Assembly (NCBI RefSeq): GCF_017676345.1
Contig: NZ_JAFFZM010000007.1
Location: 1-64,000 of the forward strand
Direction: 5' to 3'
DNA: 64,000 bases
DNA from: Streptomyces smyrnaeus
GTDB taxonomy: Bacteria; Actinomycetota; Actinomycetes; Streptomycetales; Streptomycetaceae
Shown: one piece after another, positions 45,601 through 53,560 of the stretch
Numbering within the stretch: the first letter of the stretch is position 1
How the letters are laid out: every line of letters starts with the position of its first letter
Notes under the pieces: generated by a model
The model's input: the letters and a program-made list of their open reading frames with translations, nothing else
What the model was told of the DNA's origin: nothing
Database searches by the model: none
Made by a program: the position numbers and the translations under genes

Positions 45601-48063
45601 CTCAGCACCCGCCTCCTTGAGGAGGACGGCAGCGCGCCCAGCGGCTGGGTGACACACGCCAGCGCCGTCACCAAGCACGCCACAGGGCACGGGGAGACGC
45701 GTTCACCGAAGCAGAAAGACCCGGAGGGTTGCCCCGAGGTGTCGGCGGACGCGTCCGCACACGAAGTGCTTCCACCGGACCACGTCAGCTCCCGTCTGGC
45801 CGAACTCCAGGTGGCGGAGATGGGCTTCCCCTGGCGCATCGAGGAACTGCGGCGCGGAGACGGCATCCTGACCGCCGAGGTCACCGCGGACCCGGAGGCG
45901 TCACTGCCCACTCCCAGCTGGGCATCCGTGCTGGACGCCGCGCTGTCCACAGCCTCGGTCCTCTTCCCCGGAGAACCGGTTCTGCGCATGCCCGCCCGCA
46001 TCGAGGAGGCCAAGGTGTGCGGGCCGCCGCCCGCTCGTGCCACGATCCGGGCACACCTTCTCCAGCCTCCCGGCCCCGACGGCTCCGGGATGGTCGAGGT
46101 CACCCTGGACGGCCACGGTGTGGACAGCACCCCCTCGCACGACGCCCAGGACGGCCGGGAACGCAGCCGTGCCCGGCTGTCCGGACTCACCTACCGCCCG
46201 CTGGAAGCCTCCGGTCGCTCCGTGACCCCGGCGCGGCTGCTGCACGAGGTGTGCTGGAGTCCCTGCCCCACCCCGTCCGGCCCGCCGCAGACGATCTCCT
46301 CCCTCCACGTCGCCGCCCCCAAGACCCCCGGCACCCAGGACCTCCTCGAACGCCTGGGCTCGGTCTGCGCGCAGAAGGAAATCGCCCTCACCACCGGCGA
46401 CCCTGGACTGCCCGACAGCGCGGCACTGCCCGACGCCCTCCTTCTGCTGTCTCCGCCGGCCGATCCCGGCGAGGACGCCGACGCTCCCGACCGCGCCGCA
46501 CTCGACCTCATCGAAACCGTTCAGCAACTGGCAGACCGGGACAGCGGCGCGAGTACCCGCATCTGGTGCCTGACCTTCGGCGTACGCGAGGCGGCACGGC
46601 GACCGGCATTGACACAGGCACCGCTGTGGGGAATCGGACGCGTCTGCTCAACCGAACACCCCGAACTGTGGGGCGGCGTCATCGACTTGCCGACGACGCC
46701 CGAGAACACCGATCTCACCGCGATCCTGCCCCTGCTGCAGCACCCCGGCGCCGAAGAAGTGGTCTGCGTCCGCGAGGGACGCCAGGAGACCGTCCGTCTG
46801 CGCGCCGCGCACGCCGCGTCAGCGGAGGGAGCAGAACCGGACACCCGATCCGCCCCACAGCCGGTGACGGACACCGGACCGGAGATCACCTGCTCGCCCG
46901 ACGGCACCTATCTGGTGACCGGCGGCCTCGGGGCACTGGGCCTTCGTGTCGCCCACTGGCTCGCCGAGCGCGGGGCACGCCGCCTGCTGCTGCTCTCCCG
47001 CCGCGGACTACCGCCCCGCGAGCACTGGGACGACCTCAGCAAGGACAGCGACGTCCAGGCCGTGGAGTCCATCCGGGACCTGGAAGCAACCGGTGTGACA
47101 GTGCGGATACTTGCCGCCGACGTCACCGACCGCAAAGAGCTCTCGGCGCAACTCGCCCCGCACCGGCTCCAGATGCCGCCCGTACGCGGAATCGTCCACG
47201 CCGCGGGCGTGACCGACAACCGCTGGCTGCGCGACTGCGACGAGGAGTCCCTGCGGGCGGTCACCCGGCCGAAGGTGCTCGGGGGCCTTGTGCTGCACGA
47301 GCTCTTCCCGCCCGGTTCCCTCGACTTCTTCGTCCTCTTCTCCTCCGCCGGACAGCTGCTGAACCTGCCCGGCCAGACCCTCTACGCCGCAGCCAACGCC
47401 TTTCTCGACGCGCTCGCCCACCACCGCAGGGCAGCCGGAGCGAATGACACGGCCAGCATGGCGTGGACCAGCTGGCGCGGACTGGGCATGTCCACATCCT
47501 CCGAGGCGATCGACGCCGAACTCGAGGCACGCGGAACCGCGGACATCACACCCGAGGACGCCCTCGCCGCCTGGAACATGGCCTCGGGCAACGCCGCACC
47601 GCACATGGCGGTGCTACGCCTGCTGCCCGGTTCCACCATGAAGGACCGGCCCGCCGTCCTGCGGGAAGTACAGGCCCCCGCCCCCGAGGGGGAGGAGGCG
47701 AACGGCGGGTCCGGCTCGCAAGAGCAGTGGGGGCAGATGTGTGCGCAGGAGCTGCCCGCAGTCTTGCTTGACCACATCAGCTCCGCGCTGGCCGCTGTCC
47801 TGGGCACTCCGGACGCGGGCATCGACCCCCACCGCCCCCTCAGCGAGATGGGCGTGGACTCCATCATGACCGTGTCGCTGCGCAGGCGGCTCCAGCAGCT
47901 CACAGGGATTCCCCTGCCACCGACCCTGCTGTGGAACCAGCCGACCGCGACCGCCATCGCAGACTTCCTCGCCGAACGGCTCGCCCAGCAGGCCGACACC
48001 ACATCCGAGAACAGGGCCGAGACAGCCGACAGGACCGACGCCGGCGCCCGGAGCGGTACGTAG
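42607..48063 (+). CDS. Iterative type I polyketide synthase (6-methylsalicylate/naphthoate-synthase type)
   Basis: The 1,818-residue enzyme has one module. KS: about 10-440, Cys180 in VDTACSSSL, His315 in EAHGTGT, His355 in NIGHLEAG. AT: about 548-860, Ser634 in IGHSVGE, VAFHSPHM around His736 indicating malonyl-CoA. DH/thioester-hydrolase-like domain: from about 930, His938 in HPVQGTEIVP. KR: about 1430-1640, TGGLGALG from 1438, Tyr1593 and Asn1597. ACP: Ser1752 in GVDSIM. No thioesterase follows. This is the layout of bacterial 6-MSA/naphthoate synthases (ChlB1, MdpB, NcsB, AziB). An intact KR argues against an orsellinate synthase. The ATG at 42607 places the KS near the N-terminus. Confidence 0.93.
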   Translation: MNALIGKLEPVAIIGMGCRFAAGIDSPQAYWAFLREGREAVREIPPERWQGYDDRGTDHAVVLRRTTSRGSFMEDIAGFDAAFFGISAREARLMDPQQRMALEVCWEALEDAGVPPLDLEGSDTGVFIGVGSDDYGRRLLEDLPRIEAWTGVGSSPCAVANRVSHVLDLRGPSLSVDTACSSSLVAIHQACQALRAGETPLALAGGVMLVAGPGLSVVLDKAGATSPDGRSKAFDESADGYGRGEGCGIVALKLLSAAVEDGDEVLAVIRGSAVHQDGRTKGIMSPSQEAQEHLLRRAYEAAGVDPRDVDYIEAHGTGTPTGDPVEAGALSTVLGRHRSASAPCLIGSAKTNIGHLEAGAGVAGIIKTVLALQHELIPASRLSTAPDPRIPWGENGLRLATANTPWPAGPRPRRAGVASYGYGGTIAHTVLEEAPRPHRDPVAAAPPAAADNRHGEFPLLISGGTAAGMRAYAEKLAVHLARHPGADVTALGAALSCRRSHLSERAAVLVADAAEAVPALQDLAREEEHPKAVTGRVPRTQAPANPVWVFSGHGSQWAGMGRDLLEEEPPFLQTIEELEPVYRKEAGYSLLSLLADGVPDDTVRIQAALYAVQTGLQAVWRSWGVHPAAVIGHSVGEIAAAVAAGVLDARDGARLVCRRSALLEQVVGRGAMAMVSLPFEEVARRLKGQRDVEAAVAASKTSSVISGTTAAVSALLREWQEEQLQVRRVDSDVAFHSPHMEALCTRLAASVTDLEAAPPSVPLYSTALDTPRTTARRDGRYWAANLRNPVRFQQAVEAAIEDGHRHFLEVSPHPVVTHSIDEALADSGAENAYVAHTLRRDRSARSTALLNLAALHCHGAAVDWSAFYPGRPARDLPTTAWQHQHLWAEPAPHESAGAGHDPDSHTLLGDRTCVRGTTRTLLWRTRLNEDSRPFPGRHPVQGTEIVPAAVLLVTFLSAGAAALERPTWPLLRNMVLHTPVPTGGDREVQVVHQDTTLSLSTRLLEEDGSAPSGWVTHASAVTKHATGHGETRSPKQKDPEGCPEVSADASAHEVLPPDHVSSRLAELQVAEMGFPWRIEELRRGDGILTAEVTADPEASLPTPSWASVLDAALSTASVLFPGEPVLRMPARIEEAKVCGPPPARATIRAHLLQPPGPDGSGMVEVTLDGHGVDSTPSHDAQDGRERSRARLSGLTYRPLEASGRSVTPARLLHEVCWSPCPTPSGPPQTISSLHVAAPKTPGTQDLLERLGSVCAQKEIALTTGDPGLPDSAALPDALLLLSPPADPGEDADAPDRAALDLIETVQQLADRDSGASTRIWCLTFGVREAARRPALTQAPLWGIGRVCSTEHPELWGGVIDLPTTPENTDLTAILPLLQHPGAEEVVCVREGRQETVRLRAAHAASAEGAEPDTRSAPQPVTDTGPEITCSPDGTYLVTGGLGALGLRVAHWLAERGARRLLLLSRRGLPPREHWDDLSKDSDVQAVESIRDLEATGVTVRILAADVTDRKELSAQLAPHRLQMPPVRGIVHAAGVTDNRWLRDCDEESLRAVTRPKVLGGLVLHELFPPGSLDFFVLFSSAGQLLNLPGQTLYAAANAFLDALAHHRRAAGANDTASMAWTSWRGLGMSTSSEAIDAELEARGTADITPEDALAAWNMASGNAAPHMAVLRLLPGSTMKDRPAVLREVQAPAPEGEEANGGSGSQEQWGQMCAQELPAVLLDHISSALAAVLGTPDAGIDPHRPLSEMGVDSIMTVSLRRRLQQLTGIPLPPTLLWNQPTATAIADFLAERLAQQADTTSENRAETADRTDAGARSGT

Positions 48064-48288
48064 CTCCCGGCACGACCTGCTCCACCAAGTCGGAACCTCT
48101 GCCCGCACCTGCACGGTCCAGCTGCGCCGAAACCCTGAGCAGCCGGCCCTGGAGATCGCCTGGCTCCAAGACGGCGTCCCACGACCCGTACGGCGTCGTG
48201 AAGACGACCAGGCGCACCGGACAGCGGCTGTCACAGCGCCGCGCGTGTGCCCCACGGCGTGCCGGCGTCGGGCACCTCGATGGATGTC

Positions 48289-48308
48289 TGTACCTACTAG
48301 TATGTACA
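48289..48308. promoter_or_regulatory. 20-bp palindrome over the tetR promoter
   Basis: TGTAC (48289-48293) and GTACA (48304-48308) enclose TACTAGTA, giving a dyad with one mismatched pair. It overlaps TACAAT at 48305-48310, a good -10 box placed seven bases before the ATG at 48317. A TetR dimer bound here would block its own promoter. Confidence 0.6.
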
Positions 48309-48316
48309 ATCTCGGC

Positions 48317-48880
48317 ATGGAGACTCGAAAGCGCTTGATCACCGCAGCTCAGAAATTGCTGTGGGAGCGTGGCCATGCGCGGACCAGCCCGAAGGACATT
48401 CAGGCGGCAGCCTCGGCCGGGCAGGGCAGCATGTACCACCACTTCCACAGCAAGGAAGACTTGTCCGTCGCGGTACTTGAGGTGGCCGCACGGGCAATGC
48501 GGCACGATGCTGAGGCTTCGTTCTCCGGCCCAGGGACCGCGTTGGAAAAGCTGGAAGGTTACCTGCGTCGCCGGCGGGACGGTCATCATGGTTGCCGGAT
48601 ACGGCAGATGACCTGCTTCGTCGGCGCGCTTGCTTCGCCGGCGTTGATGGCACCTGTGACGACGACGCGGAACTGGCTGCTGGAAGCCGTCGCCGATGCT
48701 GCTCGTCGAAGCATCGAGAACGGTGAACTGCGCGACGACATCGATCCGACAACTCTGGCTTGTAACGCCGCCACGGTCGTCCGGGGCGGCTGCCCTCTCG
48801 CGAGGGCTCACGGCAATCCCTCGCAATTCGGTGCAGCGGTGGACGGTGCTGTCAGCACACTGGAACGGGTTGCAGCGTGA
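48317..48880 (+). CDS. TetR-family regulator, probably leaderless
   Basis: The 187-residue protein starts METRKRLITAAQKLLWERGH, with 'ARTSPKDIQAAASAGQGSMY' and HHFHSKEDLSVAVLE completing the TetR DNA-binding domain. No Shine-Dalgarno sequence precedes the ATG; a -10-like TACAAT ends seven bases upstream, so the message probably begins at the start codon. Its stop overlaps the GTG of the cupin gene (GTGA), and that gene overlaps the DUF4865 gene, making a three-gene operon under autoregulation. Confidence 0.88.
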   Translation: METRKRLITAAQKLLWERGHARTSPKDIQAAASAGQGSMYHHFHSKEDLSVAVLEVAARAMRHDAEASFSGPGTALEKLEGYLRRRRDGHHGCRIRQMTCFVGALASPALMAPVTTTRNWLLEAVADAARRSIENGELRDDIDPTTLACNAATVVRGGCPLARAHGNPSQFGAAVDGAVSTLERVAA

Positions 48881-49275
48881 GTCTTCCGGAACAAGCCACG
48901 TTCACCGGCCATGTCAATGCAAAGGTGCTGCGCATCGCGGACGACGATTCCAGGTTGGTGGCCTACGAGGTCACGTTCGCCCCGGAGGCACGTACGCACT
49001 GGCACTCGCATCCTCACGGGCAACTGCTCCTCGTGACTTCTGGGGCCGCTCGCATCCAGCTCGAAGGGCATCCTGTCGCGGAGATCGACGCCGGAGACTC
49101 CCTGTGGATTCCGCCCGCTGCCCGGCACTGGCACGGAGCCGCACCAGCGGGACCGATGACACATATCGCCATGCAGGAAGCAGCGGCCGACGGCAGCACC
49201 GTGATCTGGAGCGGGCCCGTCTCGGACGCCGCCTACAACGACAACCGACCAACGCCTTCGAAAGGGGCCCCTTGA
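48877..49275 (+). CDS. Cupin-domain protein
   Basis: The 132-residue single-domain cupin has motif 1 EARTHWHSHPHGQLLLVTSG (His-x-His-x4-Gln-type metal site) and motif 2 'DSLWIPPAARHWHGAAP'. This version with WHxHPxGQ is common in (R)-mandelonitrile lyase-like and carboxymuconolactone-associated cupins. Its GTG start overlaps the tetR stop, and its TGA overlaps the ATG of the next gene. It is co-expressed with a DUF4865 protein, as in other actinobacterial and proteobacterial loci I recall. Confidence 0.88.
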   Translation: MSLPEQATFTGHVNAKVLRIADDDSRLVAYEVTFAPEARTHWHSHPHGQLLLVTSGAARIQLEGHPVAEIDAGDSLWIPPAARHWHGAAPAGPMTHIAMQEAAADGSTVIWSGPVSDAAYNDNRPTPSKGAP

Positions 49276-49835
49276 TGTATGCCATGCAATACTCCGTCCC
49301 GCTGCCCGCCGACTACGACATGCGGATCATTCGTGATCGCGTCGCCCGGACCGGTCATCTCCTTGACGGTTTCTCGGGCCTGAATTTCAAGGCCTATCTG
49401 ATCCGCGAGAGGTCGAACGGGGCTGCGGTCAACGAGTACGCCCCGTTCTACGTCTGGAACGACATCGACGGGATGAGGGCGTTCTGCTGGGGTGAGCCCG
49501 GCTACTCCACGATCGTGCGCGACTTCGGCCGACGGCCGATCCAGGACTGGACCCTTATCAACCTCGCTGAAGGGCACCGCAGTCTTGACCAGGCCCGCTC
49601 GATGTCGATCACAACTCAGCCACTGCCTGCAGGCGCCGCCCCCGTCGATGTGATCGAAGACCTCACCGAGGACTTCCTTGCCTCGGTCGGCCCGTCGACC
49701 ATACGCAAAGTGGCCGCAGTCGACGTCACATCCTGGACTCTGCTGCTGGCCGAACTCAACGCCGATCAGCCGACGGCGGACCATGAGGCCATCAGCTACA
49801 GAGTTTTGCACGTCTCACCGGGACCCCGGGGCTGA
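49275..49835 (+). CDS. DUF4865-family protein
   Basis: The 186-residue protein begins MYAMQYSVPLPADYDMRIIR and has 'HLLDGFSGLNFKAYLIRERS', 'NEYAPFYVWNDIDGMRAFCW' and GEPGYSTIVRDFGRRPIQDW. These are features of DUF4865, a ferredoxin-like (Dabb/monooxygenase-like) fold family of unknown function. The ATG overlaps the cupin TGA (TGATG), so translation is coupled. Regulated by the upstream TetR, the cupin-DUF4865 pair may process a small organic compound. Confidence 0.82.
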   Translation: MYAMQYSVPLPADYDMRIIRDRVARTGHLLDGFSGLNFKAYLIRERSNGAAVNEYAPFYVWNDIDGMRAFCWGEPGYSTIVRDFGRRPIQDWTLINLAEGHRSLDQARSMSITTQPLPAGAAPVDVIEDLTEDFLASVGPSTIRKVAAVDVTSWTLLLAELNADQPTADHEAISYRVLHVSPGPRG

Positions 49836-49864
49836 GCCGAAATACTCCACCGATCCGCGCCAGG

Positions 49865-50239
49865 TCAGTCGAACGGGAATGGTCCGAAGCGCCCCCAAGC
49901 CACGAAGATCATCCCGGCGAGGAAGAGCAGGTCGCCGAGGATTTCCTTGTACTCGGCTCGCCGGATTCGCTCGGTGACGGCACCGGCCATGTACAGGGCC
50001 ATCCCCGAGGCGGCCACCGGCACGAGAACTGGCGCGATGTTCAGCAGTCCGGGTAGGAGCAGGCCGAGTCCGCCGAGAAGCTCGACGGTCCCCATGAACT
50101 TCACGTTGCCGGGAGTGAAGTCCTCTGGCCAGTGCGCCTTCGCGGCGTACTTCCCGTACGGCGAGACCAGCTTGACGATGCCGCCGGCAATGAAGCCGAT
50201 GGCGAAGATGCCGGCGACGATCCAGAGTGCGACGTTCAT
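49865..50239 (-). CDS. DoxX-family membrane protein
   Basis: The 124-residue protein has four membrane helices (VALWIVAGIFAIGFIAGGIV, 'KFMGTVELLGGLGLLLPGLL', 'APVLVPVAASGMALYMAGAV', 'GDLLFLAGMIFVAWGRFGP'). It also has the DoxX loop 'KLVSPYGKYAAKAHWPEDFT'. It is a paralogue of the protein at 12001-12360. It is divergent from a broken ECF sigma factor gene that may once have controlled it, since ECF41-type sigma genes are often beside DoxX or carboxymuconolactone decarboxylase genes. Confidence 0.85.
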   Translation of the reverse strand: MNVALWIVAGIFAIGFIAGGIVKLVSPYGKYAAKAHWPEDFTPGNVKFMGTVELLGGLGLLLPGLLNIAPVLVPVAASGMALYMAGAVTERIRRAEYKEILGDLLFLAGMIFVAWGRFGPFPFD

Positions 50240-50389
50240 GGTTCTGCTCCTGCTTGCGATGGCGCTTTCGAAGGGACGAGATGGCCCCCGCCGGTGTGAC
50301 ATCGCATAGGCTGCGGACCGCCATCTCGCAGCTCGAAGCGCTGCGTCGTCACATGTCGAACGGTGTCGTGAGACGAAGGGGACGCAGCG

Positions 50390-51080
50390 GTGGCACGACA
50401 GATCGCACGCGCCAAGGAGCGGTTGGCCGAGTTCGAGGAGTTGCGCCCGACCCTCTTCGCGGTGGCTACCAGATCCTCGGAAGCGTCGCCGAGGCGGAGG
50501 ACGCGGTTCAGGAGACCTGGTTGCGCTACGCAACAACGACGGTCGAGCCGGACTCGCTGCGGGCGTACCCGAGCACCTTCGGCACACGCCTTTCCATCGA
50601 TGTGCTTCACTCGGCGCGAGCGCGCCGGGAGGCGTATGTGGGGCCGCGGTTCCCCGAACTCTCCCGACCGATACCCGCGACAGCCCATCGTGGGGCGCGG
50701 CCCCGGCCATTGATCCGGTGCAGGCAGCAGAGCTTGCCGGCTCGGTGTCAATGGCCGTGCTGGTGCTGCTCGAACGGTTCAGTCCGTTGGAGCGGGCTGT
50801 GTTCATGTTGCACGCTGTCTTCGGCTTCAGCTACACCCGGATCGCTACGATCGTGGGCCGGTCCGAGAGCGGAGCGCGTGTCGTCAGCTCCTGTCCCGGG
50901 CTCATCGGCACGTCGAGGCCGGGCGTCCGCGCTTCGAGGCCGACCGCCGCAAGCGGTCCGAGCTCGCTGACCGGTTCTTCGCTGCGCTCCACGACGGCGA
51001 AGTCGAGGCGCTCGAGACTTTCCTGGCGGCCGACGTCGCGGCAATCAACGACGGCGGCGGCATGGCCGGCGGCGCCGGGG
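50390..51080 (+). pseudogene. ECF RNA polymerase sigma factor (SigJ/ECF41-type), frameshifted
   Basis: Starting at GTG 50390: AEFEELRPTLFAVA, then in another frame YQILGSVAEAEDAVQETWLR, 'SLRAYPSTFGTRLSIDVLHS' (region 2), then in a third frame AAELAGSVSMAVLVLLERFS, 'PLERAVFMLHAVFGFSYTRI' and ATIVGRSESGARV (region 4). The SnoaL-like extension follows as RHVEAGRPRFEADRRKRSEL and 'FFAALHDGEVEALETFLAAD'. Three frameshifts make it non-functional, and the SnoaL domain is cut off where a TetR fragment begins. Confidence 0.75.
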
Positions 51081-51084
51081 GCAC

Positions 51085-51345
51085 ATGTTCGGCCCGTCAC
51101 GGAGCAAGACGCGTTCGGCAGCAGCGAACAACTGCTGCTCTGCAGGCGACAGTGACGCCCGCAGGCGCCCTCCCGGAGGGCAGGTCGACCTCTTCGCGCG
51201 TCTGCCGGAGCACCAACTGCAGGGCCGGATCGCGGCGCATCGTCTCGGCGAGCGCCAGGTCGATCGCCGCCGGGTCGGTGCGTGGACTCCCGGACGCCCG
51301 CCCTCTTTCCGCTCGGACCGGCAACCCCAAGCCACAAAAGCCAAA
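51085..51345 (-). pseudogene. TetR-family regulator, N-terminal fragment
   Basis: One minus-strand frame reads TDPAAIDLALAETMRRDPAL, then QLVLRQTREEVDLPSGR; the next frame continues LSPAEQQLFAAAERVLLRDG, the first helix of a TetR DNA-binding domain. The helix-turn-helix itself is lost where the sigma-factor remnant starts. It lies divergently next to the MFS pump at 51419 and was probably its repressor. The deletion that joined the two remnants removed the rest. Confidence 0.45.
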
Positions 51346-51418
51346 AATTTGCTTTAGCTGCGAGTAGACCCTACGGTGCTTAAAGCTAAGTAATTGCGTT
51401 TGCACTCGGGAGGGTCCC

Positions 51419-52792
51419 ATGCCCAGCGTCCTGTCCGATCCGCCCGCGCTACCCGAACCACCCGCGCGCCGCTCCCCCATGTCCGCCACGCCCCGTGCGG
51501 AGGACGAGGCGGGAGCGGGAAGCCGTGCGAGAAGTCGCGGGGCTGCCTTCGCGCTCGATACGTCGATCCTGACGGCGCTCCTGGCCGCGTCCAGCGCCCC
51601 GACGCCGCTGTACCCCCTCTACCAGGACCGATGGGGCATCTCCGCGCTCGTCGTCACGGTGATCTTCAGCGCCTACGCCCTTTCTCTGCTGCTCGCCCTG
51701 CTCACCACCGCAGCGCTCTCCGACCATCTGGGGCGGCGCCCGGTGCTGGTGGGTGCCCTGCTCGTCGAGGCCGCCGCCATGGTCGTCCTTGCATCGGCGG
51801 ACGGTGCTGCCCCCCTGATAGCCGCCCGGGTCCTGCAAGGGGTGGCCACAGGCGTAGCCACCAGTGCCGCGGGTGCGGTGCTCCTCGACCTGGCGGACCC
51901 TCGTCGCCCAGGCCGGTCGGCACTGACCAACAGCATCGCCCCGGTCGCAGGAATGGCAACCGGCGTCCTCGTCGCCACCCTCCTCGTCACCTTCGCCCCC
52001 GCCCCCACCGTCACCGTGTACGTACTGCTGGCCGCCCTGTTCATCACCCAGGCGCTCGCGGTCACGTTCACCGAGGAGACGGCCCCCCGCCGTACGGGGG
52101 CGCTGCGGTCGCTGCGTCCACGGCTCCGCGTCCCGGCCACGGCCCGCCCCGCCCTGCTGGCCGTCGGCACCGGGGTCGTCGCCATCTGGGCGCTGGGCGG
52201 CTTCTACTCCTCTCTCGGACCCGCCCTGGTACGCCTGGTGGCGCCCGAGGCGCCGCAGGCGGCTCATGGCATGGTCTTCTTCGCTCTCAGCGCCAGCGCC
52301 GCGCTCACCGTGTGGACGCTGCGGCATACGGCGCCCTCCACCGCGGCGATCGGCGGCTGCGTGACCGTGCTGCCCGCCACCGCGCTGACCATCGCCGGCC
52401 TGCACGGTGCCGGACTGCCCGCCGTCTACGGCGGCGCGGCCCTCGCCGGCATGGCCTTCGGCGCCGTCTCCCAGGGGGCGCTGCGGATGATCCTCGCCTC
52501 GCTCGACGAGGCCGACCGCGCCACGACCCTGGCCGCCTACTACATCCTCAGCTACCTCTCGATGAGCCTGCCCGCCGTCGCCGCGGGCGGCGCCACCCAG
52601 CTGTACGGACTCGCGACCGCCTCCCACACGTATGCCGTCATCGGCGCCCTCCTCGCCCTGGCAGCCCTGGCGGCTCTTGCCGCACTCGACGGTCCACGGC
52701 GCAGGGCAGCACCCATCCAGCAGCCGGCCACCTCAACGGACAACACCTGCGCCGGCATCGCCCCCGCGCCAGTCCAAGACATCGCGCCGTGA
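51419..52792 (+). CDS. MFS transporter
   Basis: The 457-residue protein has a hydrophilic N-terminal tail of about 40 residues and roughly 12 hydrophobic helices. Examples are FALDTSILTALLAASSAPTP, 'LVVTVIFSAYALSLLLALLT', the motif A loop ALSDHLGRRPVLVGALL and 'ARVLQGVATGVATSAAGAVL' with 'SIAPVAGMATGVLVATLL' (motif C-like). It is a drug-efflux-like member of the DHA1 group. GGGAGGG precedes the ATG closely. A truncated TetR fragment lies upstream in the opposite direction, so the pump may now be unregulated. Confidence 0.9.
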   Translation: MPSVLSDPPALPEPPARRSPMSATPRAEDEAGAGSRARSRGAAFALDTSILTALLAASSAPTPLYPLYQDRWGISALVVTVIFSAYALSLLLALLTTAALSDHLGRRPVLVGALLVEAAAMVVLASADGAAPLIAARVLQGVATGVATSAAGAVLLDLADPRRPGRSALTNSIAPVAGMATGVLVATLLVTFAPAPTVTVYVLLAALFITQALAVTFTEETAPRRTGALRSLRPRLRVPATARPALLAVGTGVVAIWALGGFYSSLGPALVRLVAPEAPQAAHGMVFFALSASAALTVWTLRHTAPSTAAIGGCVTVLPATALTIAGLHGAGLPAVYGGAALAGMAFGAVSQGALRMILASLDEADRATTLAAYYILSYLSMSLPAVAAGGATQLYGLATASHTYAVIGALLALAALAALAALDGPRRRAAPIQQPATSTDNTCAGIAPAPVQDIAP

Positions 52793-53084
52793 GCCGCTCA
52801 GCGCCACAGGCGCCCGCCTGAGCAGTCCGCGACTCCGAGGCCGGAGGCCGGCCCACCGGCCGAACGGACAGTCTCACTCGCTGAACGGGCGGTTCGAACG
52901 GGTGGTTGACTCACCGCCCCGCTTCGGTGAATTCGACCAACACATGTTCGCCGCGGCCCGCGCACTTCCGTCCGGTGTGGTCCTCCCCGGCAGCAGACCG
53001 CGCAGTCCGTCGCGGGCGAGGTCGGCGAAATCGGCGTATCCACCGACCGCAGCTTCGTCTGCCCTGAGCTGACCGATACTGCTC

Positions 53085-53560
53085 CGCACCACGCCAGTTG
53101 TGCCGTACGGGCAGCGCGCGGACGGCCTCGATAGTCTCCACCGGCCGCGCGGACGCGCACGCCTCCCGGCCACGCTGCACCAAGCCCGCCGCACCTTCGC
53201 GACCGAGTAGGACACCGCAATCGAACCCCTCGGGGCAGTCGGTCGTGCGAGAAGGTGTAAAGGCGTATCTGGCGGCGATCGAGACAGCTGTGGCCCAGCG
53301 AGCACTTTCACGACCACGGCCATACCGTTCCTCTCCAGCACGCTGGTGGCCGCACCGTCCTGATGGACGAGCAGCACTTCCGGGCGTTCGGCGTACAGGT
53401 GGCACAGGCCAGCCCGGTTCCGCTTGCCCGTACGGCGCCGGCCGGACTCCCACGCGCTCATCAGGCTCGCGTCCGTCGCACCACCGGTGATCGCGTTCAA
53501 GGCGTCGGCGGCTTCTTCCAGCGTCATATTCAGCGCGGGCCGGGCTCGCTTGACACCCAC
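53085..53560 (-). pseudogene. XRE-type regulator, internally deleted
   Basis: The N-terminal part from GTG 53560 reads MTLEEAADALNAITGGATDA, 'SLMSAWESGRRRTGKRNRAG' and LCHLYAERPEVLLVHQD, an XRE-like DNA-binding domain seen in a Streptomyces regulator family. After a frame change the C-terminal end of the same family appears (EGFDCGVLLGREGAAGLVQR, 'ACASARPVETIEAVRALPVR'). Some 150 residues between are gone. The start codon lies inside the region encoding the start of the divergent AvrD-like gene, so the original intergenic promoter region has been deleted. Confidence 0.5.

Noticed and set aside
51340..51400. AT-richer repeats (GCTTTAGCT, GCTTAAAGCTAAG) before the MFS gene
   Set aside because: They suggest an operator but do not form a consistent palindrome by eye.
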